Shown: positions 58,631-64,000 of the stretch, piece by piece
How the letters are laid out: each line of letters opens with the position of its first letter
Numbering within the stretch: the first letter of the stretch is position 1
Source of the DNA: Halobacillus campisalis
Lineage (GTDB): Bacteria > Bacillota > Bacilli > Bacillales > Halobacillaceae
Direction: 5' to 3'
Assembly: GCF_030345335.1 (NCBI RefSeq)
Contig: NZ_JAPVRC010000003.1
Location: 62,001-126,000, forward strand
Length of the DNA stretch: 64,000 bases
The notes under the pieces: model-generated
Told to the model about the DNA's origin: nothing
Databases searched by the model: none
Seen by the model: only the letters and a program-made list of their open reading frames with translations
Program-made: the position numbers and the translations under genes

Positions 58631-61600
58631 TTAGGCTTTCACTGGTTCTTTCGTACTTTCATCAAACGCCGCCATTTCAGCGTCAAATTTATCTAATCCG
58701 CTCTCTTTAAGGACTTTGATTCTTTGCTGCATATCATAATAAGCTTCAGGAATGACACGCTTGAACATTGGCACGCTATTTTCCCAATCATCGAGAATAC
58801 GCTTGCCTTTCGGGCTGTTCGTATAGTCGACATGTTGTTGAATCATATGATAGAGCTCTGTTATTTCCTGATCATCTTCTAATGGATCTACAAGGACAAG
58901 CTCCTTGTTACATTTGCGGTCAAATTCATCGGCTTCATCCAGAACGTAGGCGACTCCGCCTGACATTCCTGCAGCAAAGTTACGGCCTGTAGCTCCTAAC
59001 ACCACAACTTTACCGCCAGTCATATATTCACACCCGTGGTCTCCTACTCCTTCGACAACTACTTCAGCTCCACTATTTCTTACGCAGAACCGTTCTCCTG
59101 CAAGGCCATTTACGAACGCTTTACCATCGGAAGCTCCGTAAAAGGAAACGTTACCTACAATCGTGTTGTCTTCCGGAATAAAGGTCGACTTCTTAGATGG
59201 ATGAACTATAATTTTCCCTCCGGACAACCCTTTTCCTACATAGTCATTGGCATCTCCAATTAATCGGAGAGTCATTCCTTTAGGAATAAAAGCGCCGAAG
59301 CTCTGGCCAGCTGAGCCTTTAAACGTAAGACTTACCGTATCTTCATCCAATCCTTTTTCACCGTATCGGCGAGTGATTTCACTGCCCAAAATTGTACCTG
59401 TGACACGGTGGATGTTTCTAATTGAGCCTGTGGCTGTGACTTTCTCGCCTTTTTCCAGGGCATCTTTACATAGAGGAATGAGCTCTTCGTTGTCAATTGT
59501 TTTATCTAACCCATGATTTTGTTCTTTCGTTGCGTAACGGCCGACATCTTCCGCCACTTCTGGTTTGTAAAGCAGGGCAGACAAATCTACACCTTTTGCT
59601 TTCCAGTGATCAACATTTTCATTGGCTTCAAGAATATCTGTACGGCCAATCATTTCATTTATCGTACGGAAACCTAACTCAGCCATAAGTTCACGCGCCT
59701 CTTGTGCAACAAACCTCATAAAATTGGCTACATGCTCAGGGTCTCCGGCATATTTCTTCCTAAGTTCAGGATCTTGAGTAGCTATTCCGACAGGACAAGT
59801 ATTTAAATGGCACACTCGCATCATAACGCAGCCAAGTACGACTAATGGTGCGGTTGAGAATCCATATTCTTCAGCACCAAGCAATGTAGCTACAACTACA
59901 TCCCGGCCTGTCATCATTTTCCCATCTGTTTCAACGACGATACGATCACGAAGTCGATTCAAAAGCAGGGTTTGATGAGTTTCCGCCAGGCCTATTTCCC
60001 ACGGAAGACCTGTATGCTTCAAACTTGTACGAGGTGCTGCACCAGTACCTCCATCATAGCCACTGATCAGAACAAGGTCAGCCCGTCCTTTTGCTACACC
60101 AGCGGCAATCGTACCTACACCGACAGCCGATACGAGCTTCACGCTCACTCGCGCTCTTGGGTTGGCATTTTTCAAGTTATGAATGAGCTCTGCCAAATCC
60201 TCGATCGAATAGATGTCATGGTGAGGAGGCGGGGAAATCAACTCTACACCGGTGGTCGATCCTCGAACTTCGGCAATCCAAGGATAAACTTTCTTCCCTG
60301 GGAGATGTCCGCCTTCCCCTGGCTTAGCTCCCTGCGCAATCTTGATTTGGATTTCATCGGCATTGACAAGATAATGGCTCGTTACTCCAAACCGTCCAGA
60401 TGCCACCTGTTTTATAGAACTTCGGCGGGAGTCTCCATTTTCGTCAGGAGTAAAACGGTCAGTGTCCTCTCCGCCTTCTCCTGTATTACTCCGCCCGCCT
60501 ACACGGTTCATGGCTATAGCCAGTGCTTCATGAGACTCCTGACTGATAGAGCCGTAGGACATAGCCCCTGTCTTGAAACGTTGACAAATGTCTTCGACAG
60601 ATTCTACTTCATCCAACGGGATCGAGTCACGCTTCTTAAAGGATATCAATCCACGCAATGACTGCAGGTTATTTGTTTCATCAGTCAGCAGTTTAGAATA
60701 CTCCTGGAAGAGATTATAGTCATTTGTACGGCACGCATGCTGTAACGTATGAATCGTTTTCGGATTATACTGATGATCCTCGCCATTGGCACGATATTGG
60801 TAATCATCCCCGGGATCCAGCGTTTTCACGCTCTTCCGTTCATCTCCATACGCGTTGTAGTGTCGCATGAGTACTTCTTTTTCAATGATATCAAGACCGA
60901 TTCCACCTAATCGGGAAGCTGTCCGAGTGAAATAGCGGTCAATGACCTCAGGGTGGATACCGACCGCTTCAAAAATCTGCGCACCTCGGTAACTCTGAAT
61001 CGTAGAGATTCCCATTTTAGAAAGCACCTTGATAACCCCATCTGTTACTGCGTTAACAAAGCGATTGACCGCTACATCAAGCGATTCAACCTCCAGATCA
61101 CCTTTCTCGATCAAATCATTTATTGACTCATACGCTAAATAAGGATTAATACCTTCAGCACCATATCCAAGCAGTGTTGCAAAATGGTGGACTTCGCGTG
61201 GTTCTGCTGATTCCAGAAGAATACTGACTTTCGTACGAGTTCCTTGACGAATTAAATGGTGGTGGAGACCTGACACCGCTAATAAAGCAGGAATGGCAGC
61301 ATGATCACGGTCTACTCCACGGTCCGATAGGATGAGTAAAGTCGTTCCTTTCTCAACTTCTTCATCAGCTTTTTTGAACACTTCGTCGAGAGCCGCCTCC
61401 ATTTTATTTGAGCCTTCTTCAGCTGCAAATAGAATCGATAGAGTTTGGGATTGAAAACCCTCTACATTTTGCTGACGCAGCGTTTCCAGTTGGTCATCTC
61501 TTAATACTGGAGTTTGCAAACGTATTTTCCGACAGCTGTCAGGCTGAGGCTCCACAAGGTTCCCCTCGGACCCAATCGTCGTTTCTACCATTGTGATGAT

Positions 61601-63214
61601 CTTTTCTCGGATAGCATCGATCGGCGGGTTTGTAACCTGGGCGAAAAGCTGCTTGAAGTAGCTGTAAAGCAACTGCGGCTTTTTCGATAAGACGGCCAAA
61701 GGTGAGTCGTATCCCATAGAACCGACAGGATCCTTACCACCTGAAACAAGCGGCTTTAAAATTTTATTTAGCTCTTCTGTTGTATAACCGAATGCCAACT
61801 GTTGGTCGAGAAGGCTGTCTATTGTATGGTCTGGTTTTGATTTTGGTTTCGGTAAGTCTTCTAAATCCATCTTATATTCTTTTAACCATTCACCATAAGG
61901 CTCCTGGTTGGCGATTTCTAGTTTAATCTCTTCATCAGGAATAATTTCACCTTTTTCAAGGTCGACTAACAGCATTTTCCCTGGATGTAGACGATCTTTA
62001 TACAGAATATCATCCGCAAAAATATCCAGGGCTCCCACCTCAGAACCAAGGACGATCATGCCATCCTTCGTCACATAATAACGAGCTGGGCGCAGACCAT
62101 TACGGTCAAGACAAGCTCCAACCTGCTTACCATCTGTATACGCAAGGGCAGCAGGGCCATCCCAAGGCTCCATCAAACAGCTATGATATTCATAGAAGTC
62201 TTTCTTCTTAGGGTGGATAGAGTCATCATTGGCCCATGGCTCCGGTACCATCATCATTGCTGAATGAGCAAGTGAACGTCCAGAAAGGTATAGGAACTCA
62301 AAAGCATTATCGAACATGGAGGAGTCACTGCCGTTAGAGTCGATGACAGGCAGAAGCTTTTGCAAATCTTCGTCGCTGAAATGCTTTGATTCACACAACT
62401 CCTGTCTTGCTCTCATCCAGTTCACGTTACCTCGCAATGTATTGAACTCTCCGTTGTGGATCGTATAGCGGTTCGGGTGAGACCTTTTCCAGCTTGGAAA
62501 AGTGTTTGTACTAAAGCGAGAGTGGACGAGCGCTAACGCGGTCTTGAAATCCGGATGGTTCAAATCAATGTAGAAAGAGTCTAACTGTTCTGGAATAAGC
62601 ATTCCTTTATATACAATCGTACTGGAGGAAAGACTGCTGAAATAAAAATCGTCGTATCCTTCTCCTCCAGCAATTTCAATTTCTGCACGCTTACGGATAA
62701 TGTATAAACGACGTTCAAGGTCCATCTTCGTTTTAATGCCTTCTGCTGGTGCTATAAACGCCTGACGGATGAATGGTTTCGTTTTTTTCGCATCGTTTCC
62801 TACAAAAGAATCGTTAATAGGAACGGTACGCCAGCCTAAGAAATTCTGGCCTTCCTCCTTGACGATTTTTTCGAACAACTGTTTACAATGCATACGAGCT
62901 TCGTGATCTTCGGGCAAAAACACCATTCCGATGCCGTATTCACCTTCTGGCGGAAGTTCGATATCTTCTTTCTCGCACTGTTTCTCAAAAAAGTAATGAG
63001 GAATCTGTGTTAAAATTCCTGCACCATCTCCTGTGCTGATATCAGCCGCCTGGCCGCCACGGTGTTCTAAATTACAAAGGATTGTAATAGCGTTCTCAAC
63101 AATACTATGTGATTTTGTTCCATTAATATTTGCTAGCATTCCTATCCCACAAGCTTCATGCTCGTTGTCAGGGTGATACAACCCTTGAGGAATCGGATAT
63201 CCGTTTTTTTGCAT
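58631..63214 (-). CDS. gltB: Glutamate synthase large (alpha) subunit
   Basis: 1527 residues, full length. A 21-residue propeptide precedes the nucleophile Cys22 ([13 protein letters not shown]) of the class II glutaminase domain. The central domain follows. The FMN/[3Fe-4S] domain has [26 protein letters not shown] and [19 protein letters not shown]. The C-terminal beta-helix domain carries [11 protein letters not shown] and GGKVVVLG. It turns glutamine and 2-oxoglutarate into two glutamates. GAGGGGG precedes the ATG. B. subtilis calls it gltA. No gltC-like regulator is adjacent. Confidence 0.96.
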   Translation of the reverse strand: MQKNGYPIPQGLYHPDNEHEACGIGMLANINGTKSHSIVENAITILCNLEHRGGQAADISTGDGAGILTQIPHYFFEKQCEKEDIELPPEGEYGIGMVFLPEDHEARMHCKQLFEKIVKEEGQNFLGWRTVPINDSFVGNDAKKTKPFIRQAFIAPAEGIKTKMDLERRLYIIRKRAEIEIAGGEGYDDFYFSSLSSSTIVYKGMLIPEQLDSFYIDLNHPDFKTALALVHSRFSTNTFPSWKRSHPNRYTIHNGEFNTLRGNVNWMRARQELCESKHFSDEDLQKLLPVIDSNGSDSSMFDNAFEFLYLSGRSLAHSAMMMVPEPWANDDSIHPKKKDFYEYHSCLMEPWDGPAALAYTDGKQVGACLDRNGLRPARYYVTKDGMIVLGSEVGALDIFADDILYKDRLHPGKMLLVDLEKGEIIPDEEIKLEIANQEPYGEWLKEYKMDLEDLPKPKSKPDHTIDSLLDQQLAFGYTTEELNKILKPLVSGGKDPVGSMGYDSPLAVLSKKPQLLYSYFKQLFAQVTNPPIDAIREKIITMVETTIGSEGNLVEPQPDSCRKIRLQTPVLRDDQLETLRQQNVEGFQSQTLSILFAAEEGSNKMEAALDEVFKKADEEVEKGTTLLILSDRGVDRDHAAIPALLAVSGLHHHLIRQGTRTKVSILLESAEPREVHHFATLLGYGAEGINPYLAYESINDLIEKGDLEVESLDVAVNRFVNAVTDGVIKVLSKMGISTIQSYRGAQIFEAVGIHPEVIDRYFTRTASRLGGIGLDIIEKEVLMRHYNAYGDERKSVKTLDPGDDYQYRANGEDHQYNPKTIHTLQHACRTNDYNLFQEYSKLLTDETNNLQSLRGLISFKKRDSIPLDEVESVEDICQRFKTGAMSYGSISQESHEALAIAMNRVGGRSNTGEGGEDTDRFTPDENGDSRRSSIKQVASGRFGVTSHYLVNADEIQIKIAQGAKPGEGGHLPGKKVYPWIAEVRGSTTGVELISPPPHHDIYSIEDLAELIHNLKNANPRARVSVKLVSAVGVGTIAAGVAKGRADLVLISGYDGGTGAAPRTSLKHTGLPWEIGLAETHQTLLLNRLRDRIVVETDGKMMTGRDVVVATLLGAEEYGFSTAPLVVLGCVMMRVCHLNTCPVGIATQDPELRKKYAGDPEHVANFMRFVAQEARELMAELGFRTINEMIGRTDILEANENVDHWKAKGVDLSALLYKPEVAEDVGRYATKEQNHGLDKTIDNEELIPLCKDALEKGEKVTATGSIRNIHRVTGTILGSEITRRYGEKGLDEDTVSLTFKGSAGQSFGAFIPKGMTLRLIGDANDYVGKGLSGGKIIVHPSKKSTFIPEDNTIVGNVSFYGASDGKAFVNGLAGERFCVRNSGAEVVVEGVGDHGCEYMTGGKVVVLGATGRNFAAGMSGGVAYVLDEADEFDRKCNKELVLVDPLEDDQEITELYHMIQQHVDYTNSPKGKRILDDWENSVPMFKRVIPEAYYDMQQRIKVLKESGLDKFDAEMAAFDESTKEPVKA

Positions 63215-63591
63215 ATTTGTTCCCCCTCATTTACTAATCATTGAAGTCTCTACGCAAAAGTGACAAAATTCTGTTTTTTTCAGTTTCATATAAGTATAGC
63301 ATGAAGGAAGGTACATTTCACGCTCCAAACCCTCTAATAGAGCGTTTTTGAGTTAATAATCTGATAATTCTGATATTTATATATATTGTTTGAATCCCTG
63401 TAATGAATGGAGTTATCTAAATAGGCGCTAAAAATGAAAGCGCAACCAAATTTATTTCAAAAAAATTTCATTTGATAGATTTTCTCACAATCCAGTTCAA
63501 TTTTTTTCCATTTTATACACTAAAATCATCGTTTTTGCATATAGTTACACAGTTATGCAAAAATTAGATCTAATAGGACGAGGTGAGCAAA
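63215..63591. other. Divergent intergenic region between gltB and a P1-family peptidase gene
   Basis: 377 bp without a supported gene. On the minus strand a TATACT hexamer near 63295 is a plausible -10 for gltB, with a weak -35. An inverted AACGCTCTATTAGAG motif and a cre-like site lie upstream of it. No LysR-type regulator gene is present where B. subtilis has gltC. Confidence 0.4.
63435..63448. promoter_or_regulatory. Candidate cre (CcpA) site upstream of gltB
   Basis: TGAAAGCGCAACCA fits TGNAANCGNNNNCA at all defined positions. It lies 220 bp before the gltB start and 144 bp before the P1 peptidase start, so its target, if real, is uncertain. Confidence 0.35.
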
Positions 63592-64000
63592 ATGAATAAA
63601 ACTAAAAGAATCAAAGATTACGGAGTAGATATTGGTCACCTTCGTGCAGGGAAAAATAACTTGATTACCGATGTACCTGGAGTGACAGTTGGCCAAGTGA
63701 CACTCAGCGATAAGCAGATGCAGACAGGGGTCACGGCTATCCTTCCGCATCAAGGTGACCTTTTTCATGAAAAAGTGATCAGCTCCGCCTATGTGGTCAA
63801 TGGTTTCGGTAAGACAATGGGCTTGGTCCAAGTTGAAGAAATGGGAACGATAGAAACTCCCATAGTGCTGACCAATACATTAAATATAGGGACAGCAGCT
63901 GATGCCGTCATAGACTATATGTTATCCAGAACCCCTGAAATTGGACGAACAACGGGTACTGTAAATCCGATTGTCGGTGAATGCAATGATATGTTTTTAA
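63592..64000 (+). CDS. P1 (DmpA-like) family peptidase, partial N-terminus
   Basis: The frame runs from ATG 63592 (GAGGTGA upstream) to the window edge, 136 residues. It begins IKDYGVDIGHLRAGKNNLITDVPGVTVGQVTL and continues VTAILPHQGDLFHEKVISSAYVVNGFGKTMGLVQVEEMGTIETPIVLTNTLNIG. The ITDVPGVxVG start and the GFGK..G..Q..E.G.IETPI..TNT block are those of DmpA/BapA aminopeptidases, which self-cleave at a Gly-Ser bond further downstream, outside the window. They release N-terminal or beta-amino acids. Confidence 0.88.
   Translation, partial: MNKTKRIKDYGVDIGHLRAGKNNLITDVPGVTVGQVTLSDKQMQTGVTAILPHQGDLFHEKVISSAYVVNGFGKTMGLVQVEEMGTIETPIVLTNTLNIGTAADAVIDYMLSRTPEIGRTTGTVNPIVGECNDMFL

Noticed and set aside
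59972-60661. A 229-codon open frame on the plus strand
   Set aside because: It lies wholly antisense to the well-supported gltB, has no ribosome site and reads as low-quality protein; many similar frames occur opposite gltB.

Overview
The window reads as chromosomal DNA of a moderately halophilic, low-to-mid GC member of the Bacillaceae, most likely Halobacillus or a close relative. This is inferred from gene content and order, not from a search. The pointers are Bacillus-type ribosome binding sites, TTG and GTG starts, rho-independent terminators after most units, a B. subtilis yrkEFHIJ-like sulfur cluster, Ku/LigD, RodA, LtaS, a BCCT osmolyte transporter and an ectoine-breakdown operon. No rRNA, tRNA, prophage, transposase or CRISPR array is visible.

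Layout. 1-5.7 kb: a heterodimeric ABC exporter pair (the second gene is cut by the left edge), a Gfo/Idh/MocA oxidoreductase, a secreted GDSL esterase, a repeat-filled gap and a CAP-domain lipoprotein. 5.8-12.9 kb: a six-gene minus-strand operon beginning with ectoine hydrolase (doeA/eutD) and eutC, then a gamma-family PLP enzyme, an M20 deacylase, an ACT-less homoserine dehydrogenase and an aldehyde dehydrogenase. 13-19.8 kb: an aldo/keto reductase, a YgaD-like ABC exporter, RodA, a DUF2332 protein, a run of tiny membrane proteins and a CHY zinc-finger protein. 19.8-24.2 kb: thiamin salvage genes tenA-thiD-thiM-thiE, plus thiW behind a TPP riboswitch; two repeats lie between the two blocks. 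24.3-31.3 kb: a DUF3221 lipoprotein, a eutB-like dehydratase with a PucR-type regulator, a Fic toxin-antitoxin pair, and divergent ku and ligD. 31.3-36 kb: a beta-oxidation operon with a catabolite-response-like site. 37.2-42.5 kb: a CstR-controlled persulfide detoxification cluster with four similar operators. 42.5-47.7 kb: LtaS, DinB-like and CapA-like proteins, repeats and a YodB-type regulator. 48.2-50.3 kb: an actin-like ParM, a ribbon-helix-helix ParR-like protein and an 11-unit, 20-bp-period iteron array. 50.6-57 kb: an rRNA methyltransferase, a flavin monooxygenase, an M20 dipeptidase, microproteins and the BCCT carrier. 57.1-63.2 kb: glutamate synthase gltB-gltD. The right edge cuts a P1-family peptidase.

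How the genes fit together. DoeA opens ectoine and the M20 enzyme is the natural candidate to deacetylate the product. The PLP, homoserine dehydrogenase and aldehyde dehydrogenase enzymes would then move the C4 skeleton toward aspartate or homoserine. The eutB-pucR pair 12 kb away may belong to the same regulon. The sulfur cluster couples a thiol-based repressor to sulfurtransferases, a persulfide dioxygenase and a sulfite exporter. The least explained items are the Gram-positive version of ectoine breakdown, the chromosomal segregation locus, and a family of intergenic palindromic repeats whose outer stems differ in sequence but remain self-complementary.
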